From positions 682,001-746,000 of the forward strand of contig CAVRAZ010000001.1 in the NCBI GenBank assembly GCA_963719135.1: a stretch of 64,000 nt of DNA. Reading direction: 5' to 3'. Position 1 is the first letter of the stretch. Each line of letters opens with the position of its first letter. Both the position numbers and the translations under genes were made by a program. A model generated the notes under the pieces. The model saw nothing but the letters and a program-made list of their open reading frames with translations. It was not told the DNA's origin and did no database searches. The DNA comes from CAVRAZ01 sp963719135. Its GTDB lineage: Bacteria; Pseudomonadota; Gammaproteobacteria; DSM-19610. Positions 46,408 through 54,702 of this stretch are shown here, one piece after another.

Positions 46408-47925
46408 TTAGCCCTGCTGTTGCTCGGCAAACCAGGGCGCGCGCGCCGTCATGATCAATTTGCCCGCGAGTTCCTCGTCCATTGAGTCGATCACCATCAG
46501 ATCGTCGATCGACTGCTCCGCCAAGTCTTCCATCGTCACGACACCCATGCCGGCCAGCGCATAGGCAAGGTCCCTGTCCATGCCCTCCATTTCCAGCAGA
46601 TCCTGCGCCGGTTCGGCGACATCGAGTTTTTCCTCCTTGACTATGGCACGGGTCAGCAACACGTCGCGCGCGCGGCCGCGCAATTCCTCCACCATGTTCT
46701 CGTCGAACTCCTCGACCTGCAGCAACTCGCTGTTGGGAACGTAGGCGATCTCCTCGATGGTGGAAAAACCCTCCTGCACCAGGATCACCGCGACTTCCTC
46801 GTCAACGTCCAGATCGTCCATGAACAGCTTCTGCAGCGTCACCGCCTCGTCCTCGGATTTGCGTTCGGCCTGTGCCTCGTCCATCACGTTCAGGTCCCAG
46901 CCGCTCAACTGGCTGGCCAGCCGCACGTTCTGTCCGCCGCGGCCGATCGCCTGCGACAACTGTTCGGTGCTGACGGCGATGTCCATGCTGTGGCGGTCTT
47001 CATCCACCACGATCGATATCACGTCGGCCGGTGACATGGCGTTGATGACGAACTGCGCCGGATTCTCGTCCCACAGGATGATGTCGACGCGTTCGCCGGA
47101 CAGCTCGGTCGACACGGTCTGTACGCGCGAACCGCGCATGCCGACGCAGGCGCCGACCGGGTCGATGCGCGGGTCGTTGGTCTTGACCGCGATCTTGGCG
47201 CGCAGGCCCGGATCGCGGGCGGCGCCGAGGATCTCGATCAGCCCCTGCCCCACTTCCGGCACTTCCAGCTTGAACAGCTCGATCAGAAATTCCGGCGCGA
47301 CGCGGCTGACGAACAACTGCGGTCCGCGCGGCTCGGAGCGGACTTCGCGCAGGTAACCGCGCAGACGGTCGCCGGGGCGCACCGCCTCGCGCGGAATCAT
47401 CTCCTCGCGAAAGATCGCCGCCTCGGCATTGCCGCCCAGGTCCAGATAGACGTTGCCGCGCTCGACCCGCTTGACGATGCCGTTGACCAGTTCGCCGATG
47501 CGGTCCTGGTAGGCGTCGACGACCTGGGCGCGCTCGGCTTCGCGGATCTTCTGCACGATGACCTGTTTCGCGGTCTGCGCGCCGATGCGCCCGAAATCGA
47601 TGGAGTCCATCGGCTCTTCGATGTAGTCGCCCACCTGGAGGTCGGGATGGGTCTTGTGCGCGTCTTCCAGCAGCATCTGCCGCGACGGCGCCTCGAACCC
47701 TTCCTGATCCTCGGTCTCGGGCTCCTCGTTGACGACCTGCCAGCGGCGGAACGTCGAGTACTCGCCGGTCTTGCGGTCGATGGCCACGCGCGCCTCGATA
47801 TCCTCGGCGTGCCGTTTCTTCGTTGCGGACGCCAGCGCCGCTTCGATGGCGTCGAATATCACGTCCTTGTCGACGCCCTTCTCGTTGGAAACCGCGTCCA
47901 CCACCAGCAGAATTTCTTTACTCAT
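46408..47925 (-). CDS. nusA: Transcription termination/antitermination factor NusA
   Basis: The 505-residue protein begins MSKEILLVVDAVSNEKGVDKDVIFDAIEAAL (in parts), typical of NusA. It has the RNA polymerase-binding N-terminal domain, an S1 domain (GELVNGIVKRVERGNVYLDLGG), two KH domains (GACVGMRGSRVQTVSTELSGERVDI; VSTEQLSQAIGRGGQNVRLAS, in parts) and two acidic C-terminal repeats (VEVAVILVQEGFSTIEEIAYV-like and DLAYALAGMGVVTMEDLAEQ) as in gammaproteobacteria. It controls pausing, termination and antitermination. rimP lies 24 bases upstream and infB 25 downstream. Confidence 0.97.
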   Translation of the reverse strand: MSKEILLVVDAVSNEKGVDKDVIFDAIEAALASATKKRHAEDIEARVAIDRKTGEYSTFRRWQVVNEEPETEDQEGFEAPSRQMLLEDAHKTHPDLQVGDYIEEPMDSIDFGRIGAQTAKQVIVQKIREAERAQVVDAYQDRIGELVNGIVKRVERGNVYLDLGGNAEAAIFREEMIPREAVRPGDRLRGYLREVRSEPRGPQLFVSRVAPEFLIELFKLEVPEVGQGLIEILGAARDPGLRAKIAVKTNDPRIDPVGACVGMRGSRVQTVSTELSGERVDIILWDENPAQFVINAMSPADVISIVVDEDRHSMDIAVSTEQLSQAIGRGGQNVRLASQLSGWDLNVMDEAQAERKSEDEAVTLQKLFMDDLDVDEEVAVILVQEGFSTIEEIAYVPNSELLQVEEFDENMVEELRGRARDVLLTRAIVKEEKLDVAEPAQDLLEMEGMDRDLAYALAGMGVVTMEDLAEQSIDDLMVIDSMDEELAGKLIMTARAPWFAEQQQG

Positions 47926-47949
47926 GTCGATTTCCTCACGCGAAATACT

Positions 47950-48405
47950 TCAGTATTCCGGCACCAGCCTGGCCTGATCGATATCGTCCAACGCAAATCG
48001 GTAATCCCGATCGTCCACCCGCACCACCACCTGCCCCGCGTCCAGACCGAGCAGCAGCCCCTTGAAGTTGCGCCGGCCCTCGCAGGGTCGCGCCAGTTTC
48101 ACGTTGACGCGCTGCCCGGCGAACCGCTCGAAGTCGGCCGCCTGGAACAGCGGGCGGTCGAGTCCCGGCGATGAAATTTCCAGCGAATACTGTCCGGCTA
48201 TCGGGTCTTCGACGTCGAGCAAACCGCTGACCTGATAGCTGACCGCCTGACAGTCGTCCAGCGTGATCCCGTCTTCCTGGTCGATGTAGACGCGCAGAAG
48301 GCCCTGCCTGCCGCCGCCCGTATATTCGACCCCGACCAGTTCATAGCCCAACGCCGTTACCGCCGGTTCGATCAGTATGCGTAAATGGGCCGGTTCGCGC
48401 GGCAT
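47950..48405 (-). CDS. rimP: Ribosome maturation factor RimP
   Basis: From MPREPAHLRILIEPAVTALG the protein has 151 residues. It matches RimP: YELVGVEYTGGGRQGLLRVYIDQEDGITLDDCQAVS in parts near 24-60, and the conserved LEISSPGLDRPLFQAADFERFAGQRVNVKL near 82-110 in parts. It is needed for 30S assembly. The upstream extension of the frame contains a terminator-like hairpin and is not coding. It heads the nusA-infB operon, so the leader before it is likely regulatory. Confidence 0.94.
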   Translation of the reverse strand: MPREPAHLRILIEPAVTALGYELVGVEYTGGGRQGLLRVYIDQEDGITLDDCQAVSYQVSGLLDVEDPIAGQYSLEISSPGLDRPLFQAADFERFAGQRVNVKLARPCEGRRNFKGLLLGLDAGQVVVRVDDRDYRFALDDIDQARLVPEY

Positions 48406-48420
48406 AGTTCTTTCGACCAC

Positions 48421-48446
48421 AAACAAAAAATGGGCCATAGGCCCAC
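48421..48446 (-). terminator. Terminator/attenuator hairpin in the rimP leader
   Basis: On the minus strand TGGGCC, loop TAT, GGCCCA is followed by TTTTTTGTTT, ending about 16 bases before the rimP ATG. An intrinsic terminator at this place suggests attenuation of the rimP-nusA-infB operon or the end of an upstream small transcript. No tRNA-fMet gene, often found upstream of rimP, is visible. Confidence 0.75.
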
Positions 48447-48990
48447 TTCTGGTTAAGTCCGGTCGGACACAGAGGCACCGCGACCAGCTCAAGAAAGCGA
48501 GCTGAAGTCTATCAGAACGCGACGGTAAATGGTAGCGACAACCGGAGAAATACGCAGGGTTCGCGTGCGAATCTGAAGAATCGCGGAGACCGCCTTCGCC
48601 GCTCGATGGCGGCCCGCCGCGGGTCTTCACCGCAAGAACGACGCGCCCTGTCCACCCTGACGCCGCTCTCGCGAAGGTCCCGCGGCCGCAACGGTCGAGG
48701 CGCAGCCGGCAACCCGACGCCACGCGGTGCCTGCGTGCCGGCCCGAACCACCGGATTCGATGCGCGTGCATTCCGTCGCCGAGCGGACAGGCGTTTGGCG
48801 GCGGACAGCGCGGCGAAGACGGTCAATACAATCTTATTATTGTAGTTCATATTGTTATAATATATTTCTCGAACTCTTATAAAGCTAAACGCGGCATAGG
48901 CGCACCGCTCGGCGCTCGAGAAAAGCGACCCAAACGATCGTCCCGGAGCTGCACCCGATTGCGCACGGTTCCGGCGACATCGTCAGTCGG
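48447..48990. other. Intergenic region upstream of rimP with a sharp AT-rich tract
   Basis: No gene is visible. A second hairpin CAGCTC ... GAGCTG on the minus strand lies at 48488-48506. Positions 48833-48890 are strikingly AT-rich and include a TATAAT on the + strand (48853-48858); on the minus strand the tract could serve as an upstream promoter element for rimP. Confidence 0.45.
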
Positions 48991-49773
48991 TCAGGATCGC
49001 TCCTTTCTTGCGCCGGCGGTTGGCGGCTGGCTGCTCTGCTCGGACAGGCTGCGCGCCACGGTCGCGTCACCGCGCTCGACGCTGACGGTGCCGCCGGTCG
49101 CCGCGCATTCGACACCATCGACCCTCGACTCGACGGCGGCGTTCGCGCAGCTTTGCACAACGTCGATCTCCACCGGGCCGTCACCGGGCGCGAACCCGCT
49201 GAACGACACCTTCGGTTCGCCGGGCGCACCGTCGTTGCGGGCGGCGACGCCAAGCAACTCCTCCGGGACCTGGAAGATACCGGCGCATTGGAGGCCGGCG
49301 GTCAGCGCCGTCGGCCGGCCGCTGAGTTCAGTGAGATCGACGGGGATATCCCTGTGCGGAACAGTACCCTCGCCGGCGCCGTCGTTGACGGGGTGTTCGG
49401 CCGGAGGGACGCGGCTCGGTTCGGTCGCTTCTGCGGGATTCGCACCCGACAGATTCGTCGGTCGGATGACTTCGATGTCGGTCAGTATCCGCGTCGTGGC
49501 GCCGGCGAAGGCCGGGTTGAAGACTTCATCGTCGAGCAGCGCACGGGCGTTGCGCCCCAGGTCGATGCGCGACCCGTCGACGAAAGTGACGGCGACGGTG
49601 CTGAGCCCGACGGTCTCGATCAGGTCATCGGCGAACACTGGGTCGTCCCCGTGCAGAATGCGCGGGTCGTTGCCGGCACGGGCCGCAACGGCCCGGCCGG
49701 TCAGTTCGGTCACATACCCGATGGGATCGCCGCCGGTCGAATCGGTGTTGCCAGTGCGGACGCGTGCTGCCAT
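48991..49773 (-). CDS. Short LapA-type retention-module protein
   Basis: From MAARVRTGN the protein has 260 residues. The first ~110 residues resemble the N-terminal retention module of type I-secreted LapA-like adhesins: GYVTELTGRAVAARAG, ILHGDDPVFADDLIETVG, VTFVDGSRIDLGRNARALLDDEVF. A normal adhesin continues for thousands of residues with repeats and a C-terminal secretion signal; here the rest is a low-complexity Pro/Glu/Ala region with four cysteines and no RTX repeats. I see no clear di-alanine LapG site. It may be a truncated adhesin or a stand-alone retention module. The neighbourhood (LapD-like gene 1.3 kb upstream) supports a Lap link. Confidence 0.6.
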   Translation of the reverse strand: MAARVRTGNTDSTGGDPIGYVTELTGRAVAARAGNDPRILHGDDPVFADDLIETVGLSTVAVTFVDGSRIDLGRNARALLDDEVFNPAFAGATTRILTDIEVIRPTNLSGANPAEATEPSRVPPAEHPVNDGAGEGTVPHRDIPVDLTELSGRPTALTAGLQCAGIFQVPEELLGVAARNDGAPGEPKVSFSGFAPGDGPVEIDVVQSCANAAVESRVDGVECAATGGTVSVERGDATVARSLSEQSSQPPTAGARKERS

Positions 49774-50090
49774 AACGAAAACCCCCGAAAGACACTTGCC
49801 CGGGCGTCTCCCGGGTTGAGCCAATGCATCGGTGCCGAAAGGCGCGATGTGAGCGGTTTCGAACCCTGTGCTGTACCTGGGTACAGTGTACCTGGGTACA
49901 GTAATCCCGCTGCGGGGTCTCGTGCCGGGGAAGGTCCGTTCGGGTTCCGATCCGTCGTTACGGCCCATCGCGAAACCCGCCGGGGTCATCGGGGGCGACG
50001 TCGGCCATCGCTCGCGCGACGTCGCTTTATTCTCTATTTATTTATTATTTAACATAATATTGTACGCTCTTCTTCACCTTATTTGTATAT
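49774..50090. promoter_or_regulatory. Promoter region of the retention-module gene
   Basis: This 317-base gap includes the tandem palindromes at 49871-49901 and an AT-rich stretch at 50024-50095. On the minus strand the latter contains TACAAT followed by ATTATGTTAAATAATAAAT, a plausible -10 region. No clear -35 is visible. Confidence 0.4.
49871..49901. promoter_or_regulatory. Two tandem palindromic operator-like sites
   Basis: CTGTACCTGGGTACAG (49871-49886) is immediately followed by TGTACCTGGGTACAG (49887-49901). The first is a perfect 16-bp palindrome apart from its two central bases; its outer bases fit CTG-N10-CAG. They lie about 100-130 bases upstream of the retention-module ATG. Confidence 0.6.
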
Positions 50091-50714
50091 TCAGCCGGAG
50101 TGCAGCGTCACCTGTTTGCTGAGCCGCACGGCAAGCGCGATGCGGTCCCGCAGACCGGTCTTTCGGAACACCGATGTCAGGTGGGCCTTGATAGTGCGCT
50201 CCGTTACACCGAGTTCCTCGGCGACTCGCTTGTTGCTCAGACCTTCCGCCACCAGCAGCGCAACCTGCCGCTCGCGCTCGCTCAACACTTCGAGCGGTGA
50301 CGGCTGCGCGATCTGGCGCCATCGCGCCAGTACGCCTTGCATCAGACGGCGCCCCACCCAGACCTCGCCCAGCAACACGACCTCGACGGCCTTCTCCAGC
50401 ATCCTGGGTGTCATGTGGGTGTTCGCATAGCCTTCGGCGCCCATGCGCAACGCCGCCAGTCCTTCCTGTTCGAACGGCAAATCGGCGAACACGAGAATCC
50501 GGCAGCCTGGATGCAGTTGCTTCAGCGTCCCGACTTCCTGCATGCCCTGCATACCGGAGAGCGACAGGTGCAGCAGCACCGCCGCGGGCGGTCGCTGCGA
50601 CATGAACAATTTAAGCCGCGCCAGATTGTCAACCTGCGCGACCTGCCTGTAGGCGTCCAGCGCCTGCCCCCACCGCTCGCGCACCGACTCGACACTGCTG
50701 GCCAGCAGGATCAT
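50091..50714 (-). CDS. LuxR-type response regulator with degenerate receiver
   Basis: The 207-residue protein has a receiver-like N-terminal domain and a C-terminal LuxR/FixJ helix-turn-helix (VLSERERQVALLVAEGLSNKRVAEELGVTERTIKAHL in parts, near residues 140-178). In the receiver the acidic N-terminal pair is missing (ILLASSVES) and the phosphoacceptor aspartate is replaced by histidine (AAVLLHLSLSGMQG), and the usual C-terminal lysine is not evident. It therefore probably does not work by phosphorylation. It lies between the retention-module gene and lapD on the same strand and is the natural candidate to control them, for instance through the palindromes at 49871-49901. Confidence 0.8.
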   Translation of the reverse strand: MILLASSVESVRERWGQALDAYRQVAQVDNLARLKLFMSQRPPAAVLLHLSLSGMQGMQEVGTLKQLHPGCRILVFADLPFEQEGLAALRMGAEGYANTHMTPRMLEKAVEVVLLGEVWVGRRLMQGVLARWRQIAQPSPLEVLSERERQVALLVAEGLSNKRVAEELGVTERTIKAHLTSVFRKTGLRDRIALAVRLSKQVTLHSG

Positions 50715-51113
50715 CCCGGCCGTACCTTTCCGTGAAACCGCCGCGCCGCCGGCGCATCAGGTTGTCGTGCCGGGACGCGCCGACAACCGGGTGGCGGAGC
50801 GCTGTCGATACCGGCCGGAGGCGTTCGGAAGTCCCGCAGCCGTCTGCTGGTGGTCGGGTCCGTGTTGCTGGCTGCCTGTTCCATTGATGCCTTGGTCGCG
50901 AGGGTTCGGTCAGGGTGCAGGATCAGCTTCCGTTGACGGCAACCAACATTAAAAGTTGAGCCTAACCAACTAGAAAATAGGTTGTTTTAAACGTCTCTGC
51001 CACCGCCTTGTGCGTGCTGCAGGAGAAGAATCTGATCAGCGCCGCGCGCTGCCCGGGAACATCCCGCCCGGCTGGCGGAACGCCCGCGAGCACACCTGTG
51101 GCATTGCGCGAAT
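50715..51113. other. Spacer between lapD-like gene and regulator
   Basis: No gene is seen in 399 bases. An AT-rich segment at 50945-50993 (AACCAACTAGAAAATAGG) may hold the regulator's promoter on the minus strand. Confidence 0.35.
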
Positions 51114-53078
51114 TCATGCGTTCGGCTCCAGCGGTTCAGGTCGGCCCACGATGTAGCCCTGCACGCCGTCGATCTGCAGTCCCCTCAGCACGTCGTACTG
51201 TTCGTCCGTCTCGACCATTTGCGCGATGATCGCGATATCGAGACTGTGCGCGATACCCGCGAGGGTCTTCACGAAGAATTGATCGTCGCGGCTCTCGCCG
51301 ATCGCCGACGTGAAGCCGCCGTCGATCTTCACGTAGTCGGGCCGCAGCGACCGCAGGTAACCGAAGTTGGAAAACGCGCGGCCGAAGTGGTCGAGCGCGA
51401 AACCCTGGCCCAGCGCCCGCACGCGCTCGGAAAACCGCTTGAGCCGTTCCAGCTCGTGCACGACGCCCAGCTCGGAGAACTCGAATACCAGCCTGCCACT
51501 GGTTCGGGGCAATGCCGCCAGCGCCTGGTACAGCCAGTCCAGTTCGGCGTCGTTGCGCAGCGTGTCGGGCGACAGATTGACCGCACAGCAGATGGGGGCG
51601 GGCTGACGCGCCAACCAGGCCATCACCCGCTCGACCACCAGTCGGTCGATGCCGCCGGTCAGGCCCAGTTCCTCGACCATCGGCATGACCTGACCCGCCG
51701 TGCAGAGAATGCCGTCGGGACCCTTGACGCGGAACAGGATCTCACGGTGTAGCACGCTGTCCTCGCGCTGGCCGGACACGACCGGCTGGGCGTAGAGCAC
51801 CAGATCGCGGCGCTCGACCGCGCGGGCGAGGTGACGAACCCATTGCTGGCGCGACAGCGCCTGTCCCGCACTGGGTATCCGCGCCGGCTCGTAGACGGCC
51901 CACCGGTTGGGTCCGGCGGCCTGCGCGGTGCGCAACGCTGCGTCCGCTTCGGCAAGCAGGGCCGCGGGTTTGGCGTCGCCTTCGTACAGCGTCACGCCGA
52001 TCTGCCCGACGTCATGCGTCGGCGTCAGTTCACGGCGGTGCAGATCGGTCAGCCGCGCGGCGACACGCTCGGCCAGTCCGGTGGCGGCCGACCGATTCGC
52101 GTTGGGCAGCGCGATACCGAACTCGGCGCCGCTCAGGCGGCCCAGCACCGCTTCGCGCCCTTCCAGGAGACTGCTCAGTTCCGCCGCCGCGGCTTCGATC
52201 AGCGCGTCGCCGGCTTCGAATCCCGACGCGTCGGTGATCGCTTTCAGTCCGTTGATCCGCACCAGCAACAACGCGCCCTGGCTGCTTTCTTTCGAACCGC
52301 TGACCAGCATCCGCAACTGACCCTCGAAATAGCGCCGGTTCCCGACGCCGGTGACGGTGTCCTGGTACACCAGTTCACGCAACTGCTCGGCGGACTCGGA
52401 CTGTTCCTGGAACAGGCGCTGCACGGTCTGCGTCATGCGGTTCATCGCTTCGACCACGCGGCGGAACTCGCGCGTGCGCGGCAATTTCTTCTGGATGCCG
52501 TACTCGCGCGCACAGATGCCCTGCGCCTGCTTTTCGACAGCGCGCAGCGGACGCAGCAGAACGCGCAGCACGGCCACGCCGAACAGCGCCACGCCGATCG
52601 CCACGGCGACGAACCAGTAGAGCATGGCGATCGACGACCGCCATAGCACGCGGTAGGCATAATCCGGGTGGCTCTTGACAGACAGGTGCGCGGCCAGGCT
52701 CTGGCCGGCCATCACGTCGGCTTCGCCCGAGGCCGCGTTCAGATTGAGCCGGCGGATGAACCAGGCGGGCACGCCCTCGGGCGCGCTCGCCGAACGGCGT
52801 TCGACCAGCGTGCGTCCATCCAGATTGCTCAGCGCGATGACGCTGCTATAGCCGCGGTCGTAGATCGCGTCGATCAGTGCGGTGACGGCGGACAGATCGT
52901 CGCCGGCCATGTGCGGCGACAGAGACAGGGCCAGCGAAGCGGCGGTGTCCTGCGCGCGAGACGCCAGCTGATCGGCCATGAAGGAGCGTGTGTGGTAGAG
53001 ATTCAGCGCCGCCGTGCCCGCGAACATGAAAAGGGTCATGAGCACCACCATCAGCACGAGTTGTCGATAGAGCGTCAT
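51114..53078 (-). CDS. lapD: LapD-like c-di-GMP receptor with degenerate GGDEF and EAL
   Basis: The 654-residue inner-membrane protein has an N-terminal helix (residues 5-27), a periplasmic LapD/MoxY-type domain (MAGDDLSAVTALIDAIYDRGYSSV, EGVPAWFIRRLNL in parts), a second helix near 155-175, HAMP, then degenerate GGDEF (RLSGAEFGIALP) and degenerate EAL (HREILFRVKG) domains. Both active sites are broken, as in LapD, which binds c-di-GMP through the EAL domain and sequesters the protease LapG to keep adhesins on the cell surface. No lapG gene is next to it, and no type I secretion genes are in the window. The start at MTLYRQLVLMVVL suits a membrane protein. Confidence 0.85.
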   Translation of the reverse strand: MTLYRQLVLMVVLMTLFMFAGTAALNLYHTRSFMADQLASRAQDTAASLALSLSPHMAGDDLSAVTALIDAIYDRGYSSVIALSNLDGRTLVERRSASAPEGVPAWFIRRLNLNAASGEADVMAGQSLAAHLSVKSHPDYAYRVLWRSSIAMLYWFVAVAIGVALFGVAVLRVLLRPLRAVEKQAQGICAREYGIQKKLPRTREFRRVVEAMNRMTQTVQRLFQEQSESAEQLRELVYQDTVTGVGNRRYFEGQLRMLVSGSKESSQGALLLVRINGLKAITDASGFEAGDALIEAAAAELSSLLEGREAVLGRLSGAEFGIALPNANRSAATGLAERVAARLTDLHRRELTPTHDVGQIGVTLYEGDAKPAALLAEADAALRTAQAAGPNRWAVYEPARIPSAGQALSRQQWVRHLARAVERRDLVLYAQPVVSGQREDSVLHREILFRVKGPDGILCTAGQVMPMVEELGLTGGIDRLVVERVMAWLARQPAPICCAVNLSPDTLRNDAELDWLYQALAALPRTSGRLVFEFSELGVVHELERLKRFSERVRALGQGFALDHFGRAFSNFGYLRSLRPDYVKIDGGFTSAIGESRDDQFFVKTLAGIAHSLDIAIIAQMVETDEQYDVLRGLQIDGVQGYIVGRPEPLEPNA

Positions 53079-53308
53079 GACTTCACTCCGGCATCCTGTT
53101 CGTTTTCCCTGTGTCCGCGCGTGCCGGCGGCGATGAATCGATTCATCGGCCGGACGCCGGAGGCACGGCGCCGGATGCGCGCGGCGAGGTGGATAGCGGC
53201 GGCTCGGGGGATTTCCTCAGATGCTTCAGTGGGTTCGCGGCCAGGCCGACGCGACGCGGGCGACCCGTGACACGGACTGATGAGGGTGGGCGGGGGACTG
53301 CCGGCCGC

Positions 53309-53716
53309 TCAATCGGCCTTGACCAGCGTGCAGACGATGCGGCGCTCGCTGCGCGGACCGTCGAACTCGCAGAGAAAGATGTTCTGCCAGGTCGACAACC
53401 CCAACCTGCCGTCGACGACGGGGATGGTTTCGGACGGCCCTACCAGCCCCGCCTTGAGATGGGCGTCGCCGTTGCCGTCCTGCCGATCGTGCAACCACAC
53501 GCCTCGGGGAATGAGTCTGCGCAGGAAGTCGACGACGTTGGTCTGCACGCTCGCGTCCCAGTTTTCCTGGATCATCACCGCCGCCGTGGCGCCCTGCGCG
53601 TAGACCGTGACGAGCCCCTCGCGCACGCCGCCCGCGGCGACGATGCGTTTGACCTGCTCGGTGATATCCACCAGTGTTTCCCGCTCAGCCGTGGCCACCC
53701 TGATCGTCTGCTGCAT
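53309..53716 (-). CDS. yjbQ: YjbQ family protein (UPF0047)
   Basis: From MQQTIRVATAERETLVDIT the protein has 135 residues, the normal YjbQ length. Family signatures are GLVTVYAQGATAAVMIQEN near 34-52, HDRQDGNGDAHLKAGLVGPSETIPV in parts near 76-100 with the conserved histidines, and WQNIFLCEFDGPRSERRI near 110-127. Members show weak thiamine-phosphate synthase activity but the physiological role is open. An upstream frame extension is implausible. It is 20 bases downstream of the cupin gene. Confidence 0.9.
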   Translation of the reverse strand: MQQTIRVATAERETLVDITEQVKRIVAAGGVREGLVTVYAQGATAAVMIQENWDASVQTNVVDFLRRLIPRGVWLHDRQDGNGDAHLKAGLVGPSETIPVVDGRLGLSTWQNIFLCEFDGPRSERRIVCTLVKAD

Positions 53717-53736
53717 TCGTGATGCCCTGTGCTCGG

Positions 53737-54051
53737 TCAGTACCGGACCGCGTCCAGGCTGACGACAGGTTCGTCGCCGACCACCGCCGCGCTGTGCACC
53801 ACGCCGCGCGGTATCGCCAGGGCATCGCCGGCGGCGAGCACGACGCTCTGGCCCTGCAGCCACAGTCTGAAGCGGCCCGACAGCACGGCGTCGATCTTGT
53901 CCTCGGCATGGCTGTGATCCGGGAAACGCGTGCCCGGCGGATAGACGTAACGGGTCACGTGGTAGCCCAGTCCTTCGAAGCGGGCGCGCAACGCGGCCTC
54001 GGTCGGTTCCCCGTCGGTCGCGGCGTTCCAGTGATCGACTTGCAGCGTCAT
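53737..54051 (-). CDS. Small cupin-domain protein
   Basis: From MTLQVDHWNAATDG the protein has 104 residues and a single cupin barrel: PPGTRFPDHSHAEDKIDAVLSGRFRLWL in parts (metal-binding histidines and glutamate region) and AGDALAIPRGVVHSAAVVGDE (second motif histidine). The start ten codons earlier is less likely because of sequence character. Substrate unknown. It is followed closely by yjbQ on the same strand, so the two may be co-transcribed. Confidence 0.82.
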   Translation of the reverse strand: MTLQVDHWNAATDGEPTEAALRARFEGLGYHVTRYVYPPGTRFPDHSHAEDKIDAVLSGRFRLWLQGQSVVLAAGDALAIPRGVVHSAAVVGDEPVVSLDAVRY

Positions 54052-54198
54052 CGGCGCAGCCTCTCGTTCTTCGCAAATCATAGGTCAACCGGCCGGGCGT
54101 TCGCCGGCGGCGCGCCGCCTGCGCGACGCGCTTGAACCAAGCCGCGGCGCAGGGCGACCCAGAAACGTCCCTTTTCACTGACACAGGAGAGCAAGCCC

Positions 54199-54681
54199 AT
54201 GAAGTTCCAGTCCATGACATCGATGATTATCGCCAGCCTGACGCTGGCTCTGTGTATGGAGCCGGCATCCGCCGTACAGGTGCGCGACGTGAAATGCGCC
54301 AACGGCCGGACCGTGCAGGCATCCGATGCCGAGACCGACGCGATGGCCTGTCTGACGATCGGCAGCCAGCCCGGTCAGTTACCGGACAAAGCGCCGGCCC
54401 TGCGCATCGGCAGCGCCAACGCCAACGATACGTTCAAGGCGGCGGAATACCGCCGGCTGGCCCGGCAACACAGACCCCGCACGGCCGAAGAGGAGCGGCT
54501 GGTGAAGGAATTCATGGCCCTGCCGGCCGTCAAGCGCAAGGGGTTCGAAGCCAACCACCCCGACGTTTCCAGAAGCATCTGGGACTACGGCCCGTACGCG
54601 GTGTGCTTCTACGCCTCGGTCGCGGGCGGCGCCGACGTGGTCGAAGCCGGCGACGAGTGCCACGACAAGTGGGTCGACTGA
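54199..54681 (+). CDS. Hypothetical exported protein
   Basis: The 160-residue protein starts with a clear signal peptide (MIIASLTLALCMEPASA, cleavage after about residue 25). The mature part has four cysteines (VKCANGR, MACLTIG, YAVCFYA, GDECHDKW) that could form two disulfides in the periplasm, and a charged helix around EEERLVKEFMALPAVKRK. I do not recognise the family. A GGAG ribosome site occurs at 54183-54188. No neighbour suggests a job. Confidence 0.65.
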   Translation: MKFQSMTSMIIASLTLALCMEPASAVQVRDVKCANGRTVQASDAETDAMACLTIGSQPGQLPDKAPALRIGSANANDTFKAAEYRRLARQHRPRTAEEERLVKEFMALPAVKRKGFEANHPDVSRSIWDYGPYAVCFYASVAGGADVVEAGDECHDKWVD

Positions 54682-54702
54682 GGGCTCCGGGTTTCGGCGT
54701 GC

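Noticed and set aside
48471..48600. Searched for a tRNA-fMet gene upstream of rimP
   Set aside because: Hairpins are present but no cloverleaf with T-loop and anticodon stem could be built.
49871..49886. First palindrome considered a LexA box
   Set aside because: It fits CTG-N10-CAG, but the inner bases are GC-rich, the site is duplicated in tandem, and the downstream gene is not an SOS gene; kept only as an unassigned operator.
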